A stretch of 64,000 nt of DNA from Chloroflexota bacterium. GTDB taxonomy: Bacteria; Chloroflexota; Dehalococcoidia; JACQUA01. The stretch covers positions 30,943-94,942 of the forward strand of contig JACQUA010000106.1 in the NCBI GenBank assembly GCA_016210565.1. The letters are read 5' to 3'. Below are positions 8,142 through 17,686 of this stretch, one piece after another. Positions within the stretch are counted from its first letter, which is position 1; the number at the start of each line of letters is the position of its first letter. Below the pieces are notes generated by a model, which ran no database searches, had not been told where the DNA came from, and was given only the letters and a program-made list of their open reading frames with translations. A program made the position numbers and the translations under genes.

Positions 8142-11107
8142 AACTTCACTTTGAGCCCAACCTGGACTACCAGCACGCCGCCATTGAGTCGGTATGTGAA
8201 CTGTTCCATGGTCAGGAAACTTGCCGCACCGAGTTCACGGTCACCAGAGACTTCGCGACCGGCCAGTTGGGCTTACCGGGGATGGAGAACGAGCTTGGCA
8301 TCGGCAATCGCCTGCATTTGCTGCCTGATGATATCCTGGCCAATCTGGAAAAAATCCAGCTCAGCAACGGCCTTCGGCCCTCACCCAAGCTGGACTCCGG
8401 TGATTTCACGGTGGAAATGGAGACCGGCACGGGAAAGACGTATGTTTACCTGCGCAGCATCTTCGAGTTAAACCGGCGGTATGGGTTTACCAAGTTTGTC
8501 ATCGTGGTCCCTTCCGTAGCTATCAAGGAGGGCGTGTATAAGACATTGCAGATTACCGAGGAGCACTTTCGCAGCCTCTATGCCAATACACCCTTTGAGT
8601 ATTTCCTCTATGACTCCAGCAAACTCGGGCAGGTGCGTAACTTTGCCACCAGTCCCCATATCCAGATCATGGTCGTAACGGTAGGGGCAATAAATAAAAA
8701 GGACGTGAACAATCTTTACAAGGATAGCGAGAAGACGGGGGGAGAGAAGCCCATCGATCTCATCAGGGCTACCCGGCCGATTCTTATCGTGGATGAACCG
8801 CAAAGCGTGGACGGCGGCCTGGAAGGACGAGGTAAGGAGGCACTGGGGGCCATGGATCCCCTTTGCACGCTGCGTTACTCGGCCACCCACGTTGATAAGC
8901 ACCACATGGTCTACCGCCTCGATGCGGTGGATGCCTATGAGCGCAAGCTGGTCAAGCAGATCGAGGTGGCCTCGCTGGAAGTGGAAGGAGGGCACAACAA
9001 ATGCTACGTTAGGCTGCTATCCACCGGCAACAAAAACAATAGGTTCACCGCGCAGGTGGAACTCGACGTGCAGCGCCTGCTGGGCGTCACCCGGGAGAAG
9101 GTCACCGTGAAACCGGGCGACGACCTCCAGCAGATCACCGGCCGCGCCGTCTATACTGACTGTCTGGTGCACAACATTGGATGTAAAGCCGGCGAGGAGT
9201 ATCTCGAACTGAGCCATCAGGAGAAGCCGCTGCGTCCGGGTGAAGCCATCGGCGACGTTGACAGCGACGCCCTCAAGCGGCTTATGATTCGCCGCACCAT
9301 CGAGGAGCACCTGGACAAAGAGCTGCGCCTGCGGCCGCAGGGCATCAAGGTATTAAGCCTGTTTTTCATCGACAAGGTTGATTACTACCGCAGCTATGCC
9401 TCCGATGGCGCCCCGGTAAAGGGCAAGTACGCCGTAATCTTCGAGGAGGAATACCGCAAAGCAGCCGCCAGGCCAAAATACCACACGCTCTTCAATGAAG
9501 TGGATTTGCAATCTGATGCTACCGAAGTCCATGATGGCTATTTTTCGATTGACCGGAAAGGCACGTGGACCGACACCGCAGAGAACAACCAGGGCAACCG
9601 CGAAAACGCCGAGCGGGCCTACAACCTTATCATGAAAGACAAGGAACGGCTGCTGGGATTTGAAACGAAACTGAAGTTCATCTTTTCCCACTCCGCCCTC
9701 CGTGAGGGCTGGGACAACCCGAATGTTTTCCAGATATGCGCCATACGCGATATAGGCACCGAGCGGGAACGCCGCCAGACCATCGGCCGCGGGCTGCGTC
9801 TCTGCGTCAACCAGCAGGGACAGCGGCTACACGGCTTTGACATCAACACGCTCACCGTCATCGCCACGGAAGGCTACCAGCAGTTCGCCGAAAACCTCCA
9901 GAGGGAAATTGAGCAAGACACGGGAATCCGCTTCGGCATCGTGGAAAAGCACCAATTTGCCGCCATCCCGGTCACGGACGAAGCCGGGAGGACCACGGCG
10001 CTGGGCGTAACCCAATCCGAAGCTATTTGGGCTTACCTGAAAGAAGCCGGGTATATCGATGCCAGGGGCAAGGTGCAGGATGCCTTGCGGAAAGCGCTCA
10101 ACGACGGTACGCTGCAGCTCCCGCCACCGTTCCAGGCACAGCTCCCGCAGGTCAGGGACATTCTGCGCAAACTGGCTGGCAAGCTGGACATCAAGAACGC
10201 GGCTGACCGGGTGCAGGTGAAGACCCGGCAGGCCGTTCTCCATAGCGCGGAGTTTCAGGCGCTTTGGGACCGCATAAAACACAAGACAACCTATCGTGTT
10301 CAATTCGATAACGAAAAGCTATTGCTGGAGTGCGGCAAGGCAGTCCGGGAATGCCCTCCGATAACCAAAACGCGGGTGCAGATCCGGAAAGCCGATATCG
10401 CCATCGGCCGGGGCGGCGTCACCTCCGAAGAGACCGCAGCCGCGGCGCCGATCACTATTGAAGAAAAGGACATCGAATTGCCCGACCTGTTGACCGTTCT
10501 CCAGGACAGGACCCAAATGACCCGGCGCAGTCTTGTGCGCATCCTGACCCATAGCGGCCGCCTCAATGATTTCAAGAGCAATCCCCAGCAGTTTATTGAC
10601 ATGGCTTCCGAGTCCGTCAATCGCACCAAGCGTCTGGCCCTGGTGGATGGCATCAAATATCAACGCCTCGGTGACCAGTATTATTACGCCCAGGAGCTCT
10701 TCGAACAAGAAGAGTTGACCGGTTACCTCAAGAACGTGGTCGCGTCCGATAAGTCGGTTTACGAGCACGTGGTTTACGACTCATCGGGAGTTGAGCGCAC
10801 TTTTGCCGAAGGTCTTGAAAAGAACGAGGCGGTGAAGGTTTATGCCAAGCTACCGGGCTGGTTCAAGGTGCCGACTCCACTGGGCGCCTACAACCCGGAC
10901 TGGGCGGTGCTCGTCGAGAAAGACGGAGCGGAGCGCCTCTACTTCGTGGTGGAAACCAAGGGCAGCCTTTTTACCTCGGACTTGAGGGGTATAGAAGGGG
11001 CAAAGATTGAGTGCGGCAGGGCCCACTTCAAGGCCGTTGCGGTTGGTGAAACACCGGCCGAGTATATTGTAGCGAGGACGGTTGATGACCTGATGATCCG
11101 CTGCTGA
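8138..11107 (+). CDS. res: Type III restriction endonuclease Res subunit (DEAD/helicase + endonuclease)
   Basis: ATG at 8138 overlaps RhuM stop (ATGA); Walker A METGTGKTYVYLRSI, ILIVDEPQSVDG, C-term endonuclease-like NPDWAVLVEKDGAERLYFVVETKG. The listed 7940 start is a frame extension. Confidence 0.94.
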   Translation: MKLHFEPNLDYQHAAIESVCELFHGQETCRTEFTVTRDFATGQLGLPGMENELGIGNRLHLLPDDILANLEKIQLSNGLRPSPKLDSGDFTVEMETGTGKTYVYLRSIFELNRRYGFTKFVIVVPSVAIKEGVYKTLQITEEHFRSLYANTPFEYFLYDSSKLGQVRNFATSPHIQIMVVTVGAINKKDVNNLYKDSEKTGGEKPIDLIRATRPILIVDEPQSVDGGLEGRGKEALGAMDPLCTLRYSATHVDKHHMVYRLDAVDAYERKLVKQIEVASLEVEGGHNKCYVRLLSTGNKNNRFTAQVELDVQRLLGVTREKVTVKPGDDLQQITGRAVYTDCLVHNIGCKAGEEYLELSHQEKPLRPGEAIGDVDSDALKRLMIRRTIEEHLDKELRLRPQGIKVLSLFFIDKVDYYRSYASDGAPVKGKYAVIFEEEYRKAAARPKYHTLFNEVDLQSDATEVHDGYFSIDRKGTWTDTAENNQGNRENAERAYNLIMKDKERLLGFETKLKFIFSHSALREGWDNPNVFQICAIRDIGTERERRQTIGRGLRLCVNQQGQRLHGFDINTLTVIATEGYQQFAENLQREIEQDTGIRFGIVEKHQFAAIPVTDEAGRTTALGVTQSEAIWAYLKEAGYIDARGKVQDALRKALNDGTLQLPPPFQAQLPQVRDILRKLAGKLDIKNAADRVQVKTRQAVLHSAEFQALWDRIKHKTTYRVQFDNEKLLLECGKAVRECPPITKTRVQIRKADIAIGRGGVTSEETAAAAPITIEEKDIELPDLLTVLQDRTQMTRRSLVRILTHSGRLNDFKSNPQQFIDMASESVNRTKRLALVDGIKYQRLGDQYYYAQELFEQEELTGYLKNVVASDKSVYEHVVYDSSGVERTFAEGLEKNEAVKVYAKLPGWFKVPTPLGAYNPDWAVLVEKDGAERLYFVVETKGSLFTSDLRGIEGAKIECGRAHFKAVAVGETPAEYIVARTVDDLMIRC

Positions 11108-11349
11108 TAGCAACGGATGTGGTACTGCCAGGGCAGAGCTGAAAGCGGGCTATCGCCCCGGTACCCAAATGCTGGCATGGCCCGAACGCCGGTCCGGCTC
11201 ACAAAATACAGGCCTTGCGGCCGCCACATTTCGCAAGTTAGCACGTATTCAACCCATATTGTGCATGGGCTATCTTGCGCCTTCAGGTGTCCCCGCCCCG
11301 CAAGCTCCCGATCTGGTTGGGAGCATGGGCTACGCCCCGCTTTTCGATC

Positions 11350-12804
11350 TTAGTCCCCCTTTTTCAAAGGTGGAGAAGGATTGGCCTTCGCCAGGAAATT
11401 GACATCCTCGATAACCATGTCCAGGTCGGCTTTGCGGCCTTCAGCCTTCTCCCTCCCGGCGACCTTTTCCCGGTGGTAGTCGACCACCTCCGCGGGCAGG
11501 GGCACGTTGCCGTGTTCGAGGTACCGCACGGCGCCGTCCCCGTCCCTGACCGTCAGCACCTTCCCCGCCAGGTGCACCCACGGCTGGAACGGCAGGTCGA
11601 TGATGCCTTCTTTCACCGCCCTGACCTGGCCGGCGGCGATGTCCCCTTCCCCCATCTCGATGACCCTGTCCACGATGGCCCTAACCTCCAGTTCGAGCAT
11701 CTCTTCTTCCAGTTGCAGTTCGCGGCTGCGGGGTAATCTTTGCCTGCCCAGGGCCAGGAGCAGTTGCCGGGCGATTTTGATGGCGGCGGCGCTGCCTTCT
11801 TTGGTGGGGGCGGCCTGCCCCTCCTCCACGGATTTGACGATGATCCAGTCCGGGCCGCCCAGGATGCCGATGACGGCCGCCCACGCTGATATAGCCGCCG
11901 CCCGGTCCACGTCCCGGCTCCACTCCCCCTGGTAGGGATAGGAACAAACATACAGGTCGGTGTCCCAGCAGCCGCCGCGCTCCAGATACTCCGGCAGAAG
12001 TTGCCGGACGACGTTCATGCCGGCGACATCCTGCACCAGGCTCAACACCTGGGCCAGGGGAATGCTCATGTGCCTGACGCCCTGTTCGGCCATCAACAGG
12101 GCCTGCAAAATAGACACAGCGATCCTCATGCCGTGGGGCTCCCAGCCGGAAAGGTGCGCCGCCGCCTTGACATGGACCGGGGCCCCCCTTTCGGTGTAGT
12201 AGGCTGCCAGCCGCCCGTTGTACCGGGCGTTTTCCAGCCGCTTGTCCGCAGGATAGTTCTTGGAGGCCTTCATCACCGAGTCGAGGCCGCCGGAGGAGAT
12301 CTGGAAGCCCGAAGCGGCCGCCATTTCCGCCAGGAGCATCGGCTCTTCCACCATGCCGGTGACATAGAGCACGGGCAGGGCAGAGGACTGGGCGAGCCGC
12401 CTGGATTCCTTCAAGCCATAGACAACCAGAGGGACCCCGTTTAACAGCGTCCGGCCCTCTTTGATGCCGCGCTCCAGGGCTTGCTTCGCCCGATCGAACA
12501 TGTTCCGGCGGCTGTAGGTGTCCGCTATGACCGTGTGCAGGTCGGCGCCGGCCTCCTCGACGAACCGCATGTGCTCCACGGTCTCTTCGATCGTGGGATG
12601 GCCGACCAGTCCCTCGATGAGTATCCGGCCCTCTGTCCTGGCCCGGGCGATCTTTTGGTTCCAGTTCCGGTGGTCGGGAATATGTTTGACGTAGTCTATG
12701 GCTTCGCCGAGGTCTATTTGGCTTCCCGTCGGCCAGAGGGCCAGCACCTTCCGGCGCTTTGCCAGGAACTCCTCGTCGGTCCATTTTCTGTCTTGAAGGT
12801 TCAC
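11350..12804 (-). CDS. Methylaspartate (glutamate) mutase E-subunit-like protein
   Basis: LVGHPTIEETVEHMRFVEEAGADLHTVIADTYSRRN, ISSGGLDSVMKASKNYPADKRLENARYNGRLAAYY; paired with a B12-binding subunit. C-terminus runs into an intergenic repeat (NPSPPLKKGD). Confidence 0.85.
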   Translation of the reverse strand: MNLQDRKWTDEEFLAKRRKVLALWPTGSQIDLGEAIDYVKHIPDHRNWNQKIARARTEGRILIEGLVGHPTIEETVEHMRFVEEAGADLHTVIADTYSRRNMFDRAKQALERGIKEGRTLLNGVPLVVYGLKESRRLAQSSALPVLYVTGMVEEPMLLAEMAAASGFQISSGGLDSVMKASKNYPADKRLENARYNGRLAAYYTERGAPVHVKAAAHLSGWEPHGMRIAVSILQALLMAEQGVRHMSIPLAQVLSLVQDVAGMNVVRQLLPEYLERGGCWDTDLYVCSYPYQGEWSRDVDRAAAISAWAAVIGILGGPDWIIVKSVEEGQAAPTKEGSAAAIKIARQLLLALGRQRLPRSRELQLEEEMLELEVRAIVDRVIEMGEGDIAAGQVRAVKEGIIDLPFQPWVHLAGKVLTVRDGDGAVRYLEHGNVPLPAEVVDYHREKVAGREKAEGRKADLDMVIEDVNFLAKANPSPPLKKGD

Positions 12805-13035
12805 GGGAGATCTTTCTGAATCACGATAGCAGCACCACAGGCCACCGTGCCTGTGAGCGATGAACCAGACAAACGTTGATTCTATTCTATTCCCAGGTGT
12901 TAGGAGACGGAAACCAGGGCCCGACAGCGGTCATTTAAAGAGCGAGCCGACATCGCCGAAATCCGACCCGCACAGACACGGTGGCCTGTGGTACCGGTTG
13001 GCAGCGCTGTCACGCCAGTACAGGATCGAGGACAA

Positions 13036-13455
13036 TCACCCGCAAGCCCGCTGCAGGTCCCGGTTCAGGTCATCGATGGCCGTCCGAGGCGAGGTGCCCG
13101 GGGGATAGACCCGGTCGAAACCCAGCTCTTTGAACCGCTTTTCGGTCGACTCCCACGGCTGTTTGCTGGACTCCAGGATCCCCCCGATATACAGGAGGAC
13201 GTCCTTCAGCCCGGCCTCGACGCACTTCTCCTTGAAGCCCTCGCAGTCCAGCGCGGCCATGCCGTAGAGCGAAGAGACGAAGATGGCGCCGGCGTTGGAT
13301 TCGGTGGCGGCGTCAATGAACTCCTCCTGCGAGACCATGGCGCCGAGGCTGATTACGTTGAACCCTGCCCGTTCCAACGCGATGCTGACGATCTTTATGC
13401 CGACGCAGTGCGCGTCGGCGCCGATAACGCCGGTGATAACGGTCTTGCTTTTCAT
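13036..13455 (-). CDS. Methylaspartate mutase S-subunit-like B12-binding protein
   Basis: VITGVIGADAHCVGIKIVSIALERAGFNVISLGAMVSQEEFIDAA (DxHxxG cobalamin motif). Confidence 0.9.
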   Translation of the reverse strand: MKSKTVITGVIGADAHCVGIKIVSIALERAGFNVISLGAMVSQEEFIDAATESNAGAIFVSSLYGMAALDCEGFKEKCVEAGLKDVLLYIGGILESSKQPWESTEKRFKELGFDRVYPPGTSPRTAIDDLNRDLQRACG

Positions 13456-13562
13456 ACACGTTCCCCGTTCGTTATTCCAATCTGGTGGTTAATCTGGCGA
13501 AATCTTGTGGTTTTTGTTCATCTCTCACCCCGACTCGTCGGGGTGGTACCGTGGGAGCTGGG

Positions 13563-15503
13563 TCAGATTTGCCGGCCCACGAAGTTCCCTTCCAGGATGG
13601 CCTCGGTCAGGTTGCGCGGCTTCTTGCAGTCGCCAACGGAGTACACCGCCCGGACTTTTCCTGCCAGGGCGGCAGAGAGACCGTCATTGGAAACGGCCCC
13701 CAGCGCCAGCACCACGGTGTCGGCGGCGATGGACTGCTTTTTGCCGTCTTTGCCCGCCACGAGCACGCCTGCCGCAGTAATCTCCCGGACCGTTGTTTCG
13801 GTCAGAACATCGACTTTGAACTCCGCCAGCTTCTGCGTGATGTAAGCCAGGTTCCACAGGCCCATGCCCGCCGCAATCTCGGGCAGCATCTCAATGATGG
13901 TCACGCTCTCCGCCAAGCCCTTTTCGGCCAGGAAATCGGCCGTCTCCGCCCCCACCATGCCGCCCCCGGCCACCACCACCCTCTTGCCCACCTTGACCTC
14001 CTGCCGGAGGACATACGCGGCGCAGACTACGTTCTTGCCGTGAACTCCCGGGATTCCCGGCACGCAGGGAGTGGCGCCGGTGGCAATGATAACTGCGTCG
14101 GGGTTGTATTTTCCGACTAGCTGCGGAGTGGCTTCGACGCCGAGTTCGATCTTCACGCCGGCCTTCCGGCACTCCCGGGCGCGCCAGCCGATGACGTAGG
14201 GCATGAAGTGGTCTTTGCCGATGGGCAGGGCGGCCACCCTGATCTGCCCGCCGAGCTCGTTTTCCTTTTCCAGAAGGGTCACCCGGTGTCCCCGGAGCGC
14301 GGCCACCCGGGCGGCCTCCAGTCCGGCGGGGCCACCGCCAACCACCACCACCGTCTTTGGATATAAAGCCCATACGACGGAGGAATAGACCTCCCTGCCC
14401 GTCGCCGGGTTCTGCGTGCAGCATATCTTCTGCTGGGTAACCGCCGTGGTGTCGTTGCAGGCATTGCAGAGGATGCACCGGGAGATGTCCTCGATGCGGC
14501 CCGTCCTGAGCTTTTCCGGCAACTCGGGATCCGCCAGCAGGGGACGGCCCAGCACGATGGCGTCAGCCTTACCCTTTTCCAGTATTTCCTCCATCAGCTC
14601 GGGCTCGTGTACCTGGAACGTGGCGAAGACGGGGATGTTCACTTCTTTCTTGAGGGGTTCCGTGTACTTGACGGTGGCCGCCCGGGGGCTCCTCATGGCC
14701 TGGGTGCCCTCGCCGGTGTGAAAGGTCTCGTAGTTCCCCAGCATGGGCGAGACATAGGCGATGCCCGCCTCCGCCAGCCGCTTGACGAAGACCCTCGACT
14801 CATCGAAGGTCACGCCCCCGGCCATCCTCTCGTCCAGGACGACCCGGTAGCCGACGGGGAACTCCGGGCCGCATTTCTGCTTGATCTGGCGGACGATTTC
14901 CAACGGCAGCCGGATGCGGTTTTCAAAGGTAGATCCCCAGCCGTCCTGCCTCCTGTTGGTGTGCGGTGAGACGAACTGCTGCAGCAGGTAGGATGTTCCG
15001 CCGTGGATCTCTACCATGTCGAACTCGGCGAATTTGGCGCGGTAGGCGGCCTCGGCGAAAAGCCTGATGACCTCGGCGATCTCCTCAACGGTTATCTGCC
15101 TGGACTCCACGAAGCCGCGGCCGCCGGATTTCCGGCAGGCGATGCCGGAAGGGGAAATGGGATCGACACCCCACATCCCCACGTGCCGCAGTTGGATGCA
15201 GGCCAGAGCTCCGTTCAGGTGGATGGCCTCGGCCAGCTCGTGCAGGCCGGCGAGGTAGGCGTCGCTGTTGATCCTGACGTTCGGCCTGATCCGGGGGTGG
15301 CGGTCTTCGATTTCCGACGATTCGATGGTGATCATGGCCGCGCCGCCCTTCGCCTCGGAGGCGTAGTGCTGCAGCAACTGCGGCGATACTTCCCCGCTGG
15401 TCAGCGACAGCCTGGTGGTGATGGGCGACTTGATGATGCGGTTCTTCAACGTGTGCGGGCCGATTTTCAGGGGTTGAAATAACTTAGTGAAGGTTTCTGT
15501 CAT
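13563..15503 (-). CDS. NADH:flavin oxidoreductase / 2,4-dienoyl-CoA reductase-like (OYE + FAD/NAD domains)
   Basis: MTETFTKLFQPLKIGPHTLKNRIIKSP; CILCNACN, VVVVGGGPAGLEAARVAALRGHRVTLLEKENELGGQ; Met at 15503 preferred over the listed 15620 start inside repeat sequence. Confidence 0.92.
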   Translation of the reverse strand: MTETFTKLFQPLKIGPHTLKNRIIKSPITTRLSLTSGEVSPQLLQHYASEAKGGAAMITIESSEIEDRHPRIRPNVRINSDAYLAGLHELAEAIHLNGALACIQLRHVGMWGVDPISPSGIACRKSGGRGFVESRQITVEEIAEVIRLFAEAAYRAKFAEFDMVEIHGGTSYLLQQFVSPHTNRRQDGWGSTFENRIRLPLEIVRQIKQKCGPEFPVGYRVVLDERMAGGVTFDESRVFVKRLAEAGIAYVSPMLGNYETFHTGEGTQAMRSPRAATVKYTEPLKKEVNIPVFATFQVHEPELMEEILEKGKADAIVLGRPLLADPELPEKLRTGRIEDISRCILCNACNDTTAVTQQKICCTQNPATGREVYSSVVWALYPKTVVVVGGGPAGLEAARVAALRGHRVTLLEKENELGGQIRVAALPIGKDHFMPYVIGWRARECRKAGVKIELGVEATPQLVGKYNPDAVIIATGATPCVPGIPGVHGKNVVCAAYVLRQEVKVGKRVVVAGGGMVGAETADFLAEKGLAESVTIIEMLPEIAAGMGLWNLAYITQKLAEFKVDVLTETTVREITAAGVLVAGKDGKKQSIAADTVVLALGAVSNDGLSAALAGKVRAVYSVGDCKKPRNLTEAILEGNFVGRQI

Positions 15504-15563
15504 TTTCGATAGCTCCTTGCGTTGCGGTTCGAGATGAAGGCCAACGCCGGCCCAATGCGGGCT

Positions 15564-15660
15564 CTCACAGGCACGGCGGCCTGCGGTACCCCCGGGGGTG
15601 CGGTGGGTTCGACCAGCCATCCGGCACTCCCACCTCCCTTCTGTGCTTAACCCACCCTAC
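15564..15660. repeat. 97-bp dispersed repeat copy A (ctcacaggcacggcggcctgcggtacc...cttaacccaccctac)
   Basis: 96/97 identical by eye to 32960-33056. Confidence 0.95.
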
Positions 15661-17096
15661 CTGGGCTCGTGCTCAAACAGCGGCGCCCATTTTGCCTCTG
15701 TTCTTTCCATGACTTCGGCGCTGGGTTTGATGGAGCGGGGGAAATCCTTTATCCAGTGGTATGGCTTACAGGCCATGATGATCCCTCCGGAGTGGGTCAG
15801 ATCCCCGCGCTGCCTCTTCTCCGGCGGCAGCAGCGGGTCCAGACTGGTTCCCCAACACCCCCTGACTATGTCGACGTCTTCGGGGTCGGCCCTCGTTCCC
15901 AGCGCCCACAGGACTTCGGATATGTTGGACGGGTCCACGTCCTCGTCCACCACTATTATCCAGCGCCACATGTAGGCAGCCGCCGATGATCCCGCGGCTG
16001 CCAGGGCTACCCTCTTGGCATGCCCTCCGTACTTTTGTTCTACTGAGATCACCACCATGCACCGGGGGCCGGCCTCCTTATAGTGCCAGACTCCCCTTAT
16101 GCCAGGGATTTGCCCGTCGAGTTCAGCCCAGAGGGCCGCCGAACGCCTCAGGCTAACCGCCAGGCTGTGGGTATTGTAGATGTTGGGGCCGGCGCCCTGG
16201 AGGACCGGGTTATTCCGGTGAAGCACTGCCTTGACCCTGAAGACCGGCTCGGGCCTGGCGCCGCTGCCGTAATATCCTGTCCATTCGCCGAACGGGCCTT
16301 CTACCCTGGTCTCAACTTCGGGAGGGACGATTTCGCCTTCCAGGATTATCTCAGCGGCGGCCGGAAGCGGCAGGTCGGTGACGACGCCCTTCATTACCTC
16401 GACGGGCTTACCCATCAGTCCCCCTGCGTAATCATATTCGGAAACCCCAAAGGGGAGTGAAATGCCGCTCATCGCCCATAGGAGCAGGCCCTGTCCACAG
16501 CTAACAGCAGCCGGGCAACTCAGGCCCTTCGCCCAGTATTTTCTCCTGATGATGTCGCCCTGGTTCCCCGGTGAGATGTAGACCGTGGCCACCGACCTGT
16601 CGTGGACCTGGACCCGGTAGGTCCCGAGATTGATCCAGCCCCCATCTGGGTCCCGCATTATCACCATGCACCCCGTGCCGATGTACCTGCCGCCATCGAA
16701 TTCGTGCCACCTCGGCGCCGGGAACTGGAACAGGTCAACTTCGTCGCCGAGGCGGATGTTCTCTTTAGCCGGCCCGGACGGAACTTCGACCGGAGGCAAC
16801 AGTTCGATCTTCCGCTCCATCCTGTCCCGCCATGCCTTTACCAGTTGTATTCCCCTCGCTTCCAACGGCAGCCCCAGAGCCAGGGCATTCCTTCTCTGCG
16901 TGGCAAAGAGGTTGGCGGCGACCCGGTAACCAGGCTGGTAGCCTTTGATCCTGTCAAAAAGGAGCAGAGGCGAATCGGGCAGAGAAGCCTGCCAGGTGGT
17001 TATGTTGCCGATCTCCAGGTCCCAATCGGCGTTCTCGACCAGTTTGCATTCGCCGAGCTCGCGCGCCCGGTCTATGAAGGCTCTAAGATCATCCAT
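15657..17096 (-). CDS. UbiD family decarboxylase
   Basis: LLLFDRIKGYQPGYRVAANLFATQRRNALALG, FPAPRWHEFDGGRYIGTGCMVIMRDPDGGWINLGTYRVQ, GPFGEWTGYYG, VEQKYGGHAKRVA, VVDEDVDPSN. Confidence 0.95.
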   Translation of the reverse strand: MDDLRAFIDRARELGECKLVENADWDLEIGNITTWQASLPDSPLLLFDRIKGYQPGYRVAANLFATQRRNALALGLPLEARGIQLVKAWRDRMERKIELLPPVEVPSGPAKENIRLGDEVDLFQFPAPRWHEFDGGRYIGTGCMVIMRDPDGGWINLGTYRVQVHDRSVATVYISPGNQGDIIRRKYWAKGLSCPAAVSCGQGLLLWAMSGISLPFGVSEYDYAGGLMGKPVEVMKGVVTDLPLPAAAEIILEGEIVPPEVETRVEGPFGEWTGYYGSGARPEPVFRVKAVLHRNNPVLQGAGPNIYNTHSLAVSLRRSAALWAELDGQIPGIRGVWHYKEAGPRCMVVISVEQKYGGHAKRVALAAAGSSAAAYMWRWIIVVDEDVDPSNISEVLWALGTRADPEDVDIVRGCWGTSLDPLLPPEKRQRGDLTHSGGIIMACKPYHWIKDFPRSIKPSAEVMERTEAKWAPLFEHEPR

Positions 17097-17230
17097 TTGT
17101 CCTCCATGGGTTCACTGCCTCCCCCTTTCGCAAAAAGGGGACAGATGGGGATTTTCCCCTTGCAGCAACAAGGCTTTTCAAATCCCCGTTAATCCCCCTT
17201 TCCAAAGGGGGAGAAGAATTGAGCGCCTCC

Positions 17231-17686
17231 TCACAATCCTAACCAGCGCGGGACCATACCCTCGATCCGCGGTGTCTCGAAGGCCTGACCGAAAAGGCCC
17301 CAGTTAAGGAGGACCGCCACCGCTGCCGCCAGGGCGCCGCTCAGGAGCCACCCCACACCTTTCACCTTCAGATAGGCGAACACGAACAAGGCCGCGGAGA
17401 GCACGAAGCCGAACAACCAGGCCGCCGCGACGAACGCGGCTATGCCCCCGAAGAAAGCTATCTCTTTGCGTGGGCCTGCCTTCGCCTCAACGGGGCTCGC
17501 GACGCCGGGCTTGCGGGCGGCCAGCGCCTCCTTGATAAAAGTGATACCCATCAAGACGAAGCCGGGGATAGCAACGACCCAGGCGTAGAGCCGCGGCCCT
17601 GCCGGCCATCCCCGGGAAGCCAGAATACCAAACCCAAAGGCCGCCGTGATCGCCAGGGAGGTAACTATCGCCAGCCTGAATTTCAA
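17231..17686 (-). CDS. Tripartite tricarboxylate transporter TctB family protein
   Basis: Small multi-TM protein (LKFRLAIVTSLAITAAFGFG...WLFGFVLSAALFVFAYLKVKGVGW) next to TctA; TTG start near 17686 inferred, the listed 18088 start is antisense to TctA. Confidence 0.8.
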   Translation of the reverse strand: MKFRLAIVTSLAITAAFGFGILASRGWPAGPRLYAWVVAIPGFVLMGITFIKEALAARKPGVASPVEAKAGPRKEIAFFGGIAAFVAAAWLFGFVLSAALFVFAYLKVKGVGWLLSGALAAAVAVLLNWGLFGQAFETPRIEGMVPRWLGL

